A DNA stretch of 37,333 nucleotides from Bacteroidaceae bacterium (GCA_017935645.1 JAGBHF010000060.1:1-37333); one strand, 5' to 3'. Shown: positions 15,565 through 24,624, counted from the stretch's first letter. The notes: generated from the letters alone by a model not told the origin. Made by a program: numbers and translations.

Positions 15565-16812
15565 TTAGTCTTGAGTGAGGGTTGAGCGTTGCACGAAGTC
15601 TTCGGGTACAGGCATGTCATATATAGCTTGCCACAGGTGGTCGTGCAACTCTGTGGGACGCACGTACCGGCTTTGTTCGGCAAGGGTAATGGTGTCGCCT
15701 ATCACAACGCGATGCACTCCCTTGCTCTTGTTGAAGAGTTCCGAGGGGAGGCGTAACAATCGCATGGGTAAGCCCAAATGGCCCAACCAATAATAGAGTC
15801 GCGAATTGCGGTCTAAGAATCGTATGGGTACAATGGGCAAATGGGCCTCTTGTATGAAACGTATAGTGTTGAGGTTCCACGGGCGGTCTATAACCTGACG
15901 CGGACGCGACTTATAGTCCGAACCTACTCCCGAGGGGAATATGCCTACGGGAGCTCCTTGCGCCACATGCCGGGCAGCCTCGGCATATTGCTCTCTGGCT
16001 CCACCCCTATCCATATAGACAAACGAATCGCTCAAGGGCTTGATGCGCGAGAACATCTGGCTTGCCAAGAGTTTGAAATCGGGGCGTTTGCCACCAATCA
16101 TATCTATAAGAATAATGGCATCTAAGGCTCCATAGGGCTGATTGCTGACGACAATAAAAGCACCCTCGGGTAGTTGCGACAAACGCTCGGCATTACCTAC
16201 GCGATAGTCACAGTCCATATAATGCAAGAGTTTGCTTGCACACTCGGGGCCCTCCTCAAAGTATACTTGATCGTAGAGGACATTGAGTTTCGATACATCG
16301 CAAACTGCGATAACGGCTCGCGCCAAGAGTCTGCCCCAACGACCGGTAAAGATGTGCGACATCTTTGCCAATTCGTCGACATTAAGTAATTCATGCTCGG
16401 GATGTTCCTTGCGTTTGCGGAATACTATCAGCTTCTCAACGAAGAAGTTAAGTACACCCGATATACACAGTGCCACAAGGTTGCACACAATAACATCCCA
16501 ACCATATATGCGCTCGAAAAGGAGCAAGAAAAGCATCTTGACGGCAAAACCCGACAAGGCTGCTATGTTGAAAACAAGAAAATGCTTGAGAAAACTTTTT
16601 ACACTCTTCTCCTCTACCCTATTGTTCCAGATAAAGAAATAGGAGCATATAAAGTTGCTCATCACAGCAAACTCAAAAGAAATCATGGGCGACAAGACAT
16701 TGCGCCCAAAGTAGTTGCCACTAAAGATAAAGTCGGAACACAACCAAAGCACGAGTGTGTCTACACCCGTGCCAAGATATCGACTTAAAATGTATAGAAT
16801 ATATACGCGCAA
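15565..16812 (-). CDS. GtrA-domain / PlsC-type acyltransferase fusion protein
   Basis: 415 residues in two parts. Residues ~5-132 are a GtrA-like four-helix membrane domain (RYLGTGVDTLVLWL, SNFICSYFFIWNNR, SGVLNFFVEKLIVFRKR); GtrA proteins are associated with moving lipid-linked sugars across membranes. Residues ~165-400 resemble a lysophospholipid/hemolysin-type acyltransferase (VVSNQPYGALDAI at 221-233, FPSGVGSDYKSR at 292-303, IVPIRF). In the family signature NHPxGxxD the catalytic His is replaced by Gln225 (codon CAG). It is the last gene of a pdxA - CDP-alcohol phosphotransferase - GtrA/acyltransferase operon (14-bp gap), implying an envelope lipid role. Activity is uncertain because of the His loss. 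Confidence 0.8.
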   Translation of the reverse strand: MRVYILYILSRYLGTGVDTLVLWLCSDFIFSGNYFGRNVLSPMISFEFAVMSNFICSYFFIWNNRVEEKSVKSFLKHFLVFNIAALSGFAVKMLFLLLFERIYGWDVIVCNLVALCISGVLNFFVEKLIVFRKRKEHPEHELLNVDELAKMSHIFTGRWGRLLARAVIAVCDVSKLNVLYDQVYFEEGPECASKLLHYMDCDYRVGNAERLSQLPEGAFIVVSNQPYGALDAIILIDMIGGKRPDFKLLASQMFSRIKPLSDSFVYMDRGGAREQYAEAARHVAQGAPVGIFPSGVGSDYKSRPRQVIDRPWNLNTIRFIQEAHLPIVPIRFLDRNSRLYYWLGHLGLPMRLLRLPSELFNKSKGVHRVVIGDTITLAEQSRYVRPTELHDHLWQAIYDMPVPEDFVQRSTLTQD

Positions 16813-16826
16813 CTTATCTACGGTTA

Positions 16827-17531
16827 TTACTTCTTATCTTGAGGATTATAGGGCTTCAAGGGGTCCATTTGCGAGAGCTGCTTGCGGTCTTGGAGGAACT
16901 TAGCCAACCACATAATAGTCATCAACACCACGATAACAAGGCCCAGCACATCAAAGAAATGGAATGTTTGGGTATATACGGTGCACGACCAAGTTCTGAG
17001 GGGCTCAATGTACATATATACAGTATTCATCAAGATGATAAGCAGGCGCAATTCGGTAGGACCGAAACCGCCATAAGTCAAGAGGAACTGACCCTTGATA
17101 ATAGTACCGATATAGGTATAAATAGAGAGACCTAAGTAAGCAGCCAAAACCATGAGCGCTATATCTAAGCGGAATACGGGCGAAAGACCTGCTCCCACAC
17201 ACATAAGGCAGATAGTAACCACATCGAGCGAGTGGTCGATAAAGAAACCATACTTGGGTCGTTGTGTATTGCGTACACGAGCCAAAGTTCCGTCGAGGCT
17301 GTCACCATACCAGTTGATGAACAAGCCAAAAGAAGAAAGCCACAAATAGTTGATATTAACGACACCGAGTGCAAAGCCGATAGCGCAAATCAAAGCACCC
17401 ACAACACCTATATAGGTGAGCATATCGGATGTCATCCAACGAGGCTGACGCTCAGCCAACCACACCAATGCCACTTTCTCCGCTCTATTAAGAAATGAGG
17501 TCTGTATTCTCTCTGATTGTTCGTTTCCCAT
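16827..17531 (-). CDS. CDP-alcohol phosphatidyltransferase family protein
   Basis: 234 residues with about six hydrophobic helices. The family's catalytic signature DGxxAR-x8-GxxxDxxxD is complete: GDSLDGTLARVRN followed by GFFIDHSLD (about residues 76-103). Enzymes of this class join a CDP-activated lipid or alcohol to a second alcohol at the inner membrane. The acceptor cannot be told from sequence; it is not an obvious PgsA or Pss. It lies 32 bp after pdxA and 14 bp before the GtrA/acyltransferase gene, so the two membrane proteins probably act in one lipid pathway. Confidence 0.88.
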   Translation of the reverse strand: MGNEQSERIQTSFLNRAEKVALVWLAERQPRWMTSDMLTYIGVVGALICAIGFALGVVNINYLWLSSFGLFINWYGDSLDGTLARVRNTQRPKYGFFIDHSLDVVTICLMCVGAGLSPVFRLDIALMVLAAYLGLSIYTYIGTIIKGQFLLTYGGFGPTELRLLIILMNTVYMYIEPLRTWSCTVYTQTFHFFDVLGLVIVVLMTIMWLAKFLQDRKQLSQMDPLKPYNPQDKK

Positions 17532-17563
17532 AATTATATTGTTATAAATAGTTCGTTTTCTTA

Positions 17564-18664
17564 TTATTCATCATCACCTGTCAAGTCAAGCACCTCACGG
17601 TCGCCACTCTTATCGACATATTGGCGACGCAAGGGTGAAGCATGAGCCTCATCATCACTGATGCGATTGCGGTAAATATCTATCGCTGTGTAAATAGCTT
17701 GGCGGAAAGACTCCTCCGAGGCAATACCTTTGCCGGCAATATCGTAGGCTGTGCCGTGATCGGGCGATGTGCGCACAAAGGGTAATCCGGCGGTATAATT
17801 AACACCATTCTCCATAGCCAATGCCTTGAATGGAGCCAAACCTTGATCGTGATACATTGCCAACACACCATCAAATTTCTTGAAATGCTCTGTACCAAAG
17901 AAGCCGTCGGCAGCATAAGGGCCAAAACAGAGCATACCGCCTTTCTTCGCCTCATCAATAGCAGGGATGATTATGTCATTCTCCTCCGCACCCAACAATC
18001 CGTTTTCACCGGCATGAGGATTGAGCGAAAGGACTGCAATACGTGGCTTACGCACACCAAAGTCATGACGTAGTGATTCTTCGAAAATTTTCAACTTCTC
18101 TACTATCAATTCTTGCGACAAAGCTGCAGAAATTTGCGCAAGGGGCATGTGTCCTGTCACGAGTGCTACGCGCAAGGTGTCGTTAAGCAATATCATCAAG
18201 GCTTTATCACCCTCTCCACCCAAGCGTTCTTGCAAATATTCGGTGTGTCCGGGGAAGTTAAACTCGGCCGACTGCATGGTATGCTTGTTGATAGGAGCAG
18301 TAACCAATACATCAATGAGGCCCTCGGCGAGATCATCCACAGCGCGTTGCAAGGCAGCATAGGCAGCTGCTCCTACCTGCTCGGTAACATGTCCTATCTC
18401 GACCTTTACCTCCTCATCAATACAATTTATCAAGTTATTCTGTCCATCGATTACTTGAGAGGCATTGGTAACTATATTGAAGTTTACAGGCTCCATCTCC
18501 AAGGCTTTGCGATGATAGGCAGCAACCTTGGCCGAGCCATACACAACAGGCGTGCACAACTCCACAAAACGCGCATCGGCAAGTGTCTTGAGTATAACCT
18601 CATAGCCTACACCATTGATGTCGCCTTGTGTGATACCAACTTTTATCATTCTATTTACACTCAT
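17564..18664 (-). CDS. pdxA: 4-hydroxythreonine-4-phosphate dehydrogenase
   Basis: 366 residues from the ATG at 18664 (MSVNRMIKVGITQGDINGVG). An upstream in-frame ATG at 18703 would add a 13-residue unconserved extension. PdxA oxidises 4-phosphohydroxy-L-threonine in the DXP-dependent route to pyridoxal phosphate. Conserved elements are GITQGDINGVG, TAPINKHTMQ, FPGHTEYL, LNPHAGENG, MYHDQGLAPFK (metal-binding His) and TSPDHGTAYDIAGKG. First gene of a probable three-gene operon with lipid genes. The link between PLP and the lipid genes may reflect PLP-dependent lipid enzymes elsewhere, but that is speculative. Confidence 0.95.
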   Translation of the reverse strand: MSVNRMIKVGITQGDINGVGYEVILKTLADARFVELCTPVVYGSAKVAAYHRKALEMEPVNFNIVTNASQVIDGQNNLINCIDEEVKVEIGHVTEQVGAAAYAALQRAVDDLAEGLIDVLVTAPINKHTMQSAEFNFPGHTEYLQERLGGEGDKALMILLNDTLRVALVTGHMPLAQISAALSQELIVEKLKIFEESLRHDFGVRKPRIAVLSLNPHAGENGLLGAEENDIIIPAIDEAKKGGMLCFGPYAADGFFGTEHFKKFDGVLAMYHDQGLAPFKALAMENGVNYTAGLPFVRTSPDHGTAYDIAGKGIASEESFRQAIYTAIDIYRNRISDDEAHASPLRRQYVDKSGDREVLDLTGDDE

Positions 18665-18783
18665 TGCTGATATATTACAATTGTTGGAATAGCTTCTATA
18701 CAAAAAGTTTCAAAGCACGAAGTTAATAAAATTTACACAAATACAATCTATCAACAGCTACACAATTGCAAATGTTTTATAAT

Positions 18784-19806
18784 TTAAGAATTTTTTTTAG
18801 CAGTAGATAACATTCCGCAAGCCGCAAAAATATCCTCTCCGCGCGATGCTCGTATGGTCGCCGTTACACCACGTTCGTTGAGACGGTCTCTGAAAGCCTC
18901 TATCTGCGCCATATCGGAGGTCTTCAAATCGACACCCGGAATAGCATGAAAACGTATAAGATTGACCAGACAAGGCAAACCGCCCAACAACTTCACCAAC
19001 GCATCGGCATGCTTGATAGAGTCGTTATAGTCACGAAATACGATATACTCAAACGACAATCGACGTTGATGACTCCAATCGTACTCGCGAAGCAGGGCCA
19101 ACAAATCCTTAACGGGAAATGCCTTTTCGACGGGCATCACCTCGGCACGTTGCTCGGGATAAGGAGCATGCAAACTCAATGCCAAGTGACACTCGGTCTC
19201 CTCTATAAATCGACGTAATGCAGGACGATAACCGATTGTAGAGACCGTAATGCGACGAGGACTCCAAGCCAAGCCCCAAGGCTCGGTGAGGATGCACAAT
19301 ACCTTAAGCAACTCATCGTAATTATCGAGAGGTTCACCCATACCCATAAAGACCAAGTTGGTGAGTGTTTCGCTCTTAGGCACAGAGATAATCTGATTGA
19401 TAATCTCGTGCGAAGTAAGGTTGCGCGTAAAGCCTTGCTTACCGGTCATGCAGAAGTAACAATTCATCTTGCAACCTACCTGCGACGATACACACAAGGT
19501 AGCACGCTGACGGTCGGGGATATAAACAGCCTCGACTCCCGACGTTGTACCCACATCGTAGAGATACTTAGCCGTACCATCCACCGATTGCATGGCATGC
19601 GCCGGTGCATAATAGCCCACATCATACGTTTCGGCAAGTCGTGCACGATGCACCTTCGATATATTGGTCATGGCATCAATATCGTTTACACGACGCTCAT
19701 ATATCCATTGAGCCATCTGCTTGCCCGCAAACGAGGGCATGCCACACTGTGCCGCTACCTCTTGCAACTCTTCAAGCGTCTTTCCTACAAGATGTTGTTT
19801 TTCCAT
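18784..19806 (-). CDS. rlmN: Dual-specificity 23S rRNA A2503 / tRNA A37 C2-methyltransferase
   Basis: 340 residues from the ATG at 19806; a GTG two codons upstream is less likely. This radical-SAM enzyme methylates C2 of A2503 in 23S rRNA and A37 in tRNA. The cluster motif CKMNCYFC supplies Cys112, Cys116 and Cys119. The two catalytic cysteines are Cys105 (LCVSSQVGC) and Cys330 (AACGML). Other conserved parts are FMGMGEPLDNYDE, STIGYRPALRR, LALSLHAPYPEQR and a terminal TIRASRGEDIFAACG. It follows the ppiD-like gene across an intrinsic terminator; no own promoter is evident. Confidence 0.96.
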   Translation of the reverse strand: MEKQHLVGKTLEELQEVAAQCGMPSFAGKQMAQWIYERRVNDIDAMTNISKVHRARLAETYDVGYYAPAHAMQSVDGTAKYLYDVGTTSGVEAVYIPDRQRATLCVSSQVGCKMNCYFCMTGKQGFTRNLTSHEIINQIISVPKSETLTNLVFMGMGEPLDNYDELLKVLCILTEPWGLAWSPRRITVSTIGYRPALRRFIEETECHLALSLHAPYPEQRAEVMPVEKAFPVKDLLALLREYDWSHQRRLSFEYIVFRDYNDSIKHADALVKLLGGLPCLVNLIRFHAIPGVDLKTSDMAQIEAFRDRLNERGVTATIRASRGEDIFAACGMLSTAKKNS

Positions 19807-19834
19807 ACACACTATAGTTCTTTTATAGAAGAAA

Positions 19835-19865
19835 AAGAGCGTCTAATGTTCCGTTAGACGCTCTT
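19835..19865 (-). terminator. Intrinsic terminator of the PpiD-like gene
   Basis: 12-bp perfect stem AAGAGCGTCTAA / TTAGACGCTCTT with a 7-nt loop. On the minus strand it runs into CTTTTTCTTC. Located 21 bp after the stop at 19887 and 28 bp before the rlmN start. Confidence 0.88.
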
Positions 19866-19886
19866 GTGTAACTTATAATTTTCTTA

Positions 19887-21971
19887 TTAGAAGAAACGAA
19901 CCAAAGTATTTTCGATATCGGCCTTCTCTTTGAGAACCTCAAGGAATTGGTTTACAACATTCATATATTGTTGCTCCAAACGGCTCATTTCGGCTTGCTC
20001 GTTATAAGGACGTGATGCAGCATTCTCGTTTACAACTTGCAATACATACACACCACGATTACCGGCTACGGGAGCCGAAACCTCACCCATTTCAAGACCG
20101 GCAGCAGCACCTGCAACAATAGGCTCATAACCCAAACCTGCAATGCTGGGAGAAGCTACAGAAACGAACTTAACTGTATCAACCTTTGAATTCATGGCTG
20201 TTGCATAAGCCTCGATTGTAGCGGGCGAAACTGTCGACAATTGTTGTGCAATAGCCTCACTCTTCTTAGCACGACGAACGTTGGTATTGAGTAAGTTCTC
20301 CATCTCTTCCATAGGACGATAACCCTCTTTCACAACCTTCTCAAGCATAGCCACTACATAACGGTCGCCGATTTCGTAGATTTCCGACACATCACCCTTC
20401 TTGGCGTTGAATGCCCAGTGAATGATTTGACGGCTGTTTTGGATACCTTGAACCGATGTTTGAGCAGCTTGACACTCGGCAGGGATAGTAGTATAACCGG
20501 CAACAAATGCACTGTCGGCAAATTGCTCTACTGTGTTGTATTTAGCAACATAAGTCGAGAGGTTGTTGTAAAGTTCAGTCTCTGTCTCTACGCTGGGAAC
20601 AACACCGATTGTAAGTGTAGCAACCTTAGCTTTAGCTACGGGAGCCGAGCGTTTTACCACTTTGGCAATGTGTTGAATACCACCAAGGCTTGAAGTCTTG
20701 AAGTAACCATTACCGGCAGCAAATACATCGGCAACGAAGTCGCGACCAAGACCGGCATACATATCTTCAGTTACTACAAAGTCTTCCATTACATTTACAT
20801 CAGCACCAAACTCAGCGCCTGCTACAACGGCATTGTATACGCTATCGATGCTATTGTCGCCCATGGGGAAGCTTGCAATCTTCACTGTGATTGAGTCGGG
20901 AGCAGTCTTAGTACCCATCAAGCGATACATTGTATAAGTATCATCGGCAAATGCGGGAGCTGTTGCATCACCTACCTTAGCAGACTCAACAAAGGCTTTC
21001 ATGTCGTCCGACATTGTGCTTACAGTTACATATACATCCTCATAAGGTATATCCGAGTTGTTATCCACGATAGCTGCTACATCATCAGTTGTAGCAAATA
21101 CCTCTTGCAACATATTGATTTGTTCCTCAACCTTAGCATAGTCCTCTTTAGAGGGAGCAACATTTACCGAGATGTAACGGATAGTACGTGTCTCGGGCAT
21201 TTCATAGCGAGCTTTTACTTTGTCATACTCAGCCTTCAAGTCCGAATTAGATACTGCAATAGTAGAATCGGCAATTGAAGTATAGGGTTGCATAGCATAA
21301 GCAACGTCTACTGTGCGAGTTTGTGCTGCAAACGCCATCTCAGCATCTATCTTGTTAGGAGCCATAGCTGCTGTGAGCAATGTAGCAAATTTCTCATAAG
21401 CACGAGATTGACGGATTTGAGCCTCCATGTCGAGCCATGCTTGACGTTGAACGGCAATTTGTTGCAATTGAGAAGGATCGGTATAACCGTTTTCCTCGGG
21501 GCTAAACACAACGCTCAAGTAGTTGTCAAGAGCTTGACGGTCGAAAATACCTGTTGCGGGGTCGGTAAATGCGCGAGTAATTTCGGCGTGGATGTGATTA
21601 CCTGTGAGCATATCTTGAAGCTCGGCATCCGATACTGTAAGACCTACAGCTTCGAGCTCGCTTGCGAGGAGTTGCTCGTTAATCATTTGGTTGTAAACAT
21701 CCATTTGGATAGTTGCCGACATACCCTCGGGCATTGTCATGCCACTTTGTTGATACATCGATTGCATTTGCTCAGTGCGAGCATTTACACGTTCTTGATA
21801 CTCCTCAACACCAATGTTTTCACCATTGACTGTTGCAACTTTGTTTTGATTCATCATAAAGAAAGACTGTCCTGAGTTGAGGAAGTCTCCGATGATAAAG
21901 GCAAGCAAAGCAAGACCTATCACTGCTACAAGCATGGCAGCTTTGCTTCTGATTTTCTCTAACGTAGCCAT
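19887..21971 (-). CDS. PpiD/SurA-N-type membrane-anchored periplasmic chaperone
   Basis: 694 residues. A short cytoplasmic N-terminus (MATLEKIRSKA) and one TM helix (~13-32) anchor it in the inner membrane. A SurA-N-like chaperone region follows (VNGENIGVEEYQERVNARTEQMQ; QMINEQLLASELEAVGLTVSD; residues ~45-200). The later part contains repeated parvulin-like segments near 320-420 and 500-560, but no clear GGDLGW/catalytic parvulin motif is visible, so isomerase activity is doubtful. It matches the length and layout of Bacteroidota PpiD homologues that assist folding of exported proteins. Upstream neighbour is lptC, another envelope-biogenesis gene. Confidence 0.85.
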   Translation of the reverse strand: MATLEKIRSKAAMLVAVIGLALLAFIIGDFLNSGQSFFMMNQNKVATVNGENIGVEEYQERVNARTEQMQSMYQQSGMTMPEGMSATIQMDVYNQMINEQLLASELEAVGLTVSDAELQDMLTGNHIHAEITRAFTDPATGIFDRQALDNYLSVVFSPEENGYTDPSQLQQIAVQRQAWLDMEAQIRQSRAYEKFATLLTAAMAPNKIDAEMAFAAQTRTVDVAYAMQPYTSIADSTIAVSNSDLKAEYDKVKARYEMPETRTIRYISVNVAPSKEDYAKVEEQINMLQEVFATTDDVAAIVDNNSDIPYEDVYVTVSTMSDDMKAFVESAKVGDATAPAFADDTYTMYRLMGTKTAPDSITVKIASFPMGDNSIDSVYNAVVAGAEFGADVNVMEDFVVTEDMYAGLGRDFVADVFAAGNGYFKTSSLGGIQHIAKVVKRSAPVAKAKVATLTIGVVPSVETETELYNNLSTYVAKYNTVEQFADSAFVAGYTTIPAECQAAQTSVQGIQNSRQIIHWAFNAKKGDVSEIYEIGDRYVVAMLEKVVKEGYRPMEEMENLLNTNVRRAKKSEAIAQQLSTVSPATIEAYATAMNSKVDTVKFVSVASPSIAGLGYEPIVAGAAAGLEMGEVSAPVAGNRGVYVLQVVNENAASRPYNEQAEMSRLEQQYMNVVNQFLEVLKEKADIENTLVRFF

Positions 21972-22071
21972 TTGTTTTTTCTATTTTAGTTTTATTTATA
22001 TACTATTTATCAAGGGTGCGAATTTACAAAAAAAGCACGGATAGCCGAAATATAATGGCAAAAATTTTACT

Positions 22072-22079
22072 CAAAGTTA
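22072..22079 (-). promoter_or_regulatory. Candidate -7 element of the PpiD-like gene
   Basis: Minus-strand TAACTTTG matches TAnnTTTG in the 161-bp gap between lptC and the ppiD-like gene. It predicts a leader of about 95 nt. No clear -33 element. Confidence 0.4.
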
Positions 22080-22132
22080 CATTTTCGCACCATTCTCGGC
22101 TGTTATGCACACTATAAGGAGTCGTGACAATA

Positions 22133-22762
22133 TCATTGAAGGGTATCGGATGCTACCGTATCGGGTTGTACCGATTGGCGTTCGACGGTAAAAATACCGG
22201 TAGTTTTCAATATTACATACTTGGTTATCTGCTCATTCGACTTAAATCCGATGCCCTCTATAACCTCTTCGCCATCGACAATGCGGATAGCCGAGTCGGA
22301 GTATATTTCGCGCGCACCTTGATCCCAAAAGAGTTGTTGCGTATAGAACTCCTTACCCTCGGCATTTTCTATATGCACATTACCATCAAGACGCCATATT
22401 TGAGGTTTCTTGTAATAGATTGCAGTATCACCCTCTATCAACGTTTCGGTAGCAAACAGGGTGTCGAACTGCTCGACATATATACCCTCGGGGAAATACC
22501 AATAGGGCTCTTCGGTAGTTTCGCCTTCATACATGTACCACAACGGAGTCTCGATGCGATATCGTGTCACCCCCGAATCGGATATAAGCGTGTTTACATC
22601 ACGTGTATACATCGAGGGCATACTATCGACGTTCTCATATCCATCAGCCACCTCAGTTTTCTTGCCCGAGCAGGCCACTAACAATATAACGCAACAAAGG
22701 GCTACACTCATCACACGTGCAGTCCACGACAGTGTTGTAATATAGTGTCGAGTATTGTTCAT
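22133..22762 (-). CDS. lptC: LPS export periplasmic protein LptC
   Basis: 209 residues from the ATG at 22762; an open upstream extension to 22807 overlaps the preceding terminator and is discarded. The N-terminus has a hydrophobic segment ending LLVACSG, a lipobox-like site, as in Bacteroidota LptC. The mature part has the LptC/OstA-like beta-jelly-roll pattern: RYRIETPLWYMYE, YWYFPEGIYVEQFD, WRLDGNVHIENAEGKEFYTQQLFWDQ, EVIEGIGFKSNEQITKY. LptC connects LptBFG with LptA in lipopolysaccharide transport. It ends 161 bp before the ppiD-like gene. Stop codon TGA. Confidence 0.85.
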   Translation of the reverse strand: MNNTRHYITTLSWTARVMSVALCCVILLVACSGKKTEVADGYENVDSMPSMYTRDVNTLISDSGVTRYRIETPLWYMYEGETTEEPYWYFPEGIYVEQFDTLFATETLIEGDTAIYYKKPQIWRLDGNVHIENAEGKEFYTQQLFWDQGAREIYSDSAIRIVDGEEVIEGIGFKSNEQITKYVILKTTGIFTVERQSVQPDTVASDTLQ

Positions 22763-22775
22763 TTTTATAAATAAG

Positions 22776-22802
22776 CGGGCTACGCCTTTGCGACGCAGCC
22801 CG
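22776..22802 (-). terminator. Terminator of the first C10 protease gene
   Basis: CGGGCT / AGCCCG outer stem with one mismatch and further inner pairs (arms 22776-22781 and 22797-22802). On the minus strand it follows the stop at 22821 and is followed by TTATTTATAAAAA just before lptC. Confidence 0.65.
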
Positions 22803-22820
22803 GGCATATCTCTTTATATA

Positions 22821-24467
22821 TTATTTCTTAATAAAGTTCTTTACACCTATGCCATCGTTGTGTACATATTGCAAGATGTATGCACCCGATGCAAGAGCCG
22901 ATACATTCACTTCGTTTTTGTAACCATTGAGTACTCCGGCCTGCACTTGTGCACCGGCTACCGAGTAGATTGCATAGCTACCACCCACTACAGGCACTTC
23001 GATAGTTACTACATCGTTGGCTACCGAGGGATACACACGCATAGCGTTGCTCATTACACTCTCAACCGCGCCATCTGCGACAATTTGAATAGTAAATTGC
23101 TTCTCAAACGACTCGCCTGTGTTGGCATTGATAACCTTTAACAGCAACGATTTGAAAGCATTCTTATCCTCGATTACCTTGGTAGACACAAGTTTACCAT
23201 CTACCACTTGATAAGGCGACTCCGAATATTTACCAGAGAGGTTCTTGGGGCCATAGAGTTCATATTCGAATACCGCTTCGGGATCCTCACACGATACAAT
23301 CACATCGGCAAGAGCCACTCCGGCCTCGGTACCAAGAACAACTTTTGTAGTACTTAATTCCAATCCATAGGGTGCTGTTGTAGGTGTACCTACGCCTAAA
23401 ACGGCTGTATTGTAATAAGGGAAAGTCATGCCTTGATATGCATCTTCCATCATTTCAATATCGAAGTAGCCGTTACCATAGCCACCCCAACCCCAATTGA
23501 CGTGAACTTTTTGAGTAGCGTTTTTCCAACCGTCGAGATTCCAGCAGTGACCACCCATATCGCCCGAACCGAAGTAGATTACTACTCGACCCAGGATAAG
23601 TTCTTGGACCAACAATCCCAACCAACCGTTAGGATCCTCATCCTTCAACACATACGAGAGAGCATCGCGATCGAAACAGAAGTTGCGCACCAAGGCATCT
23701 TTTACAATCGCTTCGCCTGTACCTGAGCCATCTACGCCATATTCCATATTGGCCGACACGCCACAGTGATATAACAATCGTGCTATCTCATCGGTATCGC
23801 CGTTATCCATAGCTTCCCAATCGTAGGGGGCTTCTTTTTCATAGTCAATACTCAACACACCCACTCCTGAGCAGCTATACGAGTTTTTACCTTGAGGAGC
23901 TACCGGAAAGTGTTGTACCATCAAAGCCTGTGCCATACCTACTGCCACACAACCTACAAGTGTGGGTTGACCATCAATTGTGGGGCAATATTTGTTGTAA
24001 GGAGCACCTTGATCAAGATCCATCTTGATAAGGGGTGCGACATCGGGCATATCTATGCCGGCAGGAGCCTTGCGACGATTGGCTCGTTCCCAGCCCTCAT
24101 GTTTCACATCCCCTTCGGTTTGAGCCACCTTCACGATATTCTCGGCAAAAACCGAAAGAACATCCTGCATAGGCGCGGGAGCAACAAACTTATCAACGGT
24201 ATTATAACCAATAACAGGGTCGGATGATGATTGTGCCGATATTATAGCCCAACCACCATTATTATATTCAATCACATAATAAGCAGCAACACCATCGCGC
24301 TCAACAAGACGTACGGTTGCATCATCTGCACCACGCCACTCGTCATCGAGCGTCAAATAGTTATCGGCTGTTTGTTTGGCCACTTCGGGCGAAATCACTT
24401 CGGCTTGCAATATCATGGTGCTCGACACCATAATAGCAGTGAGTAATAATGTGAAGAACTTTTTCAT
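22821..24467 (-). CDS. C10-family cysteine protease (streptopain type) with Spi prodomain and T9SS sorting domain, copy 1
   Basis: 548 residues from MKKFFTLLL at 24467; ATG 24476 is an alternative. The longer frame to 24542 overlaps the promoter. Signal peptide 1-~22, Spi-type inhibitory propeptide (~23-110), C10 catalytic domain with the Cys motif LVGCVAVGMAQA, His motif GGHCWNLDGW and VNWGWGG (Asn/Trp), then an Ig-like linker and a type-A T9SS sorting domain (VYPSVANDVVTIEV, YAIYSVAGAQV, ending VKNFIKK). Family members are papain-fold endopeptidases. Last of three tandem paralogues in transcription order. The catalytic domain is more diverged than the C-terminal part. Probably secreted to the surface for protein degradation. 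Confidence 0.9.
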   Translation of the reverse strand: MKKFFTLLLTAIMVSSTMILQAEVISPEVAKQTADNYLTLDDEWRGADDATVRLVERDGVAAYYVIEYNNGGWAIISAQSSSDPVIGYNTVDKFVAPAPMQDVLSVFAENIVKVAQTEGDVKHEGWERANRRKAPAGIDMPDVAPLIKMDLDQGAPYNKYCPTIDGQPTLVGCVAVGMAQALMVQHFPVAPQGKNSYSCSGVGVLSIDYEKEAPYDWEAMDNGDTDEIARLLYHCGVSANMEYGVDGSGTGEAIVKDALVRNFCFDRDALSYVLKDEDPNGWLGLLVQELILGRVVIYFGSGDMGGHCWNLDGWKNATQKVHVNWGWGGYGNGYFDIEMMEDAYQGMTFPYYNTAVLGVGTPTTAPYGLELSTTKVVLGTEAGVALADVIVSCEDPEAVFEYELYGPKNLSGKYSESPYQVVDGKLVSTKVIEDKNAFKSLLLKVINANTGESFEKQFTIQIVADGAVESVMSNAMRVYPSVANDVVTIEVPVVGGSYAIYSVAGAQVQAGVLNGYKNEVNVSALASGAYILQYVHNDGIGVKNFIKK

Positions 24468-24490
24468 ATCAGTCATATTTTTTGCGCTTG

Positions 24491-24522
24491 CAAAGAAAAG
24501 AAAATATACCTTATTATGCAAA
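24491..24522 (-). promoter_or_regulatory. Promoter of C10 protease copy 1
   Basis: Minus-strand -33 TTTG (24522-24519), 20-bp spacer, -7 TTTCTTTG (24498-24491; one mismatch to TAnnTTTG). The sequence from -33 to -7 closely matches that of copy 2. Confidence 0.6.
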
Positions 24523-24570
24523 TTGTATGATAAATTTTGCATCTTTTTTGACTTTTGTCACAACAAAAAA

Positions 24571-24599
24571 GGTGGATGCTCCATTAACAAGCATCCACC
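24571..24599 (-). terminator. Intrinsic terminator of C10 protease copy 2
   Basis: 10-bp perfect stem GGTGGATGCT / AGCATCCACC with a 9-nt loop. On the minus strand it ends in a TTTTTT tract. Located 25 bp after the stop at 24625. Confidence 0.9.
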
Positions 24600-24624
24600 C
24601 ATTATATTATCATCAATATATCTC

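Noticed and set aside
18649-18703. Upstream pdxA start at 18703
   Set aside because: Adds 13 unconserved residues; the ATG at 18664 places the conserved IKVGITQGD near the N-terminus as in the family.
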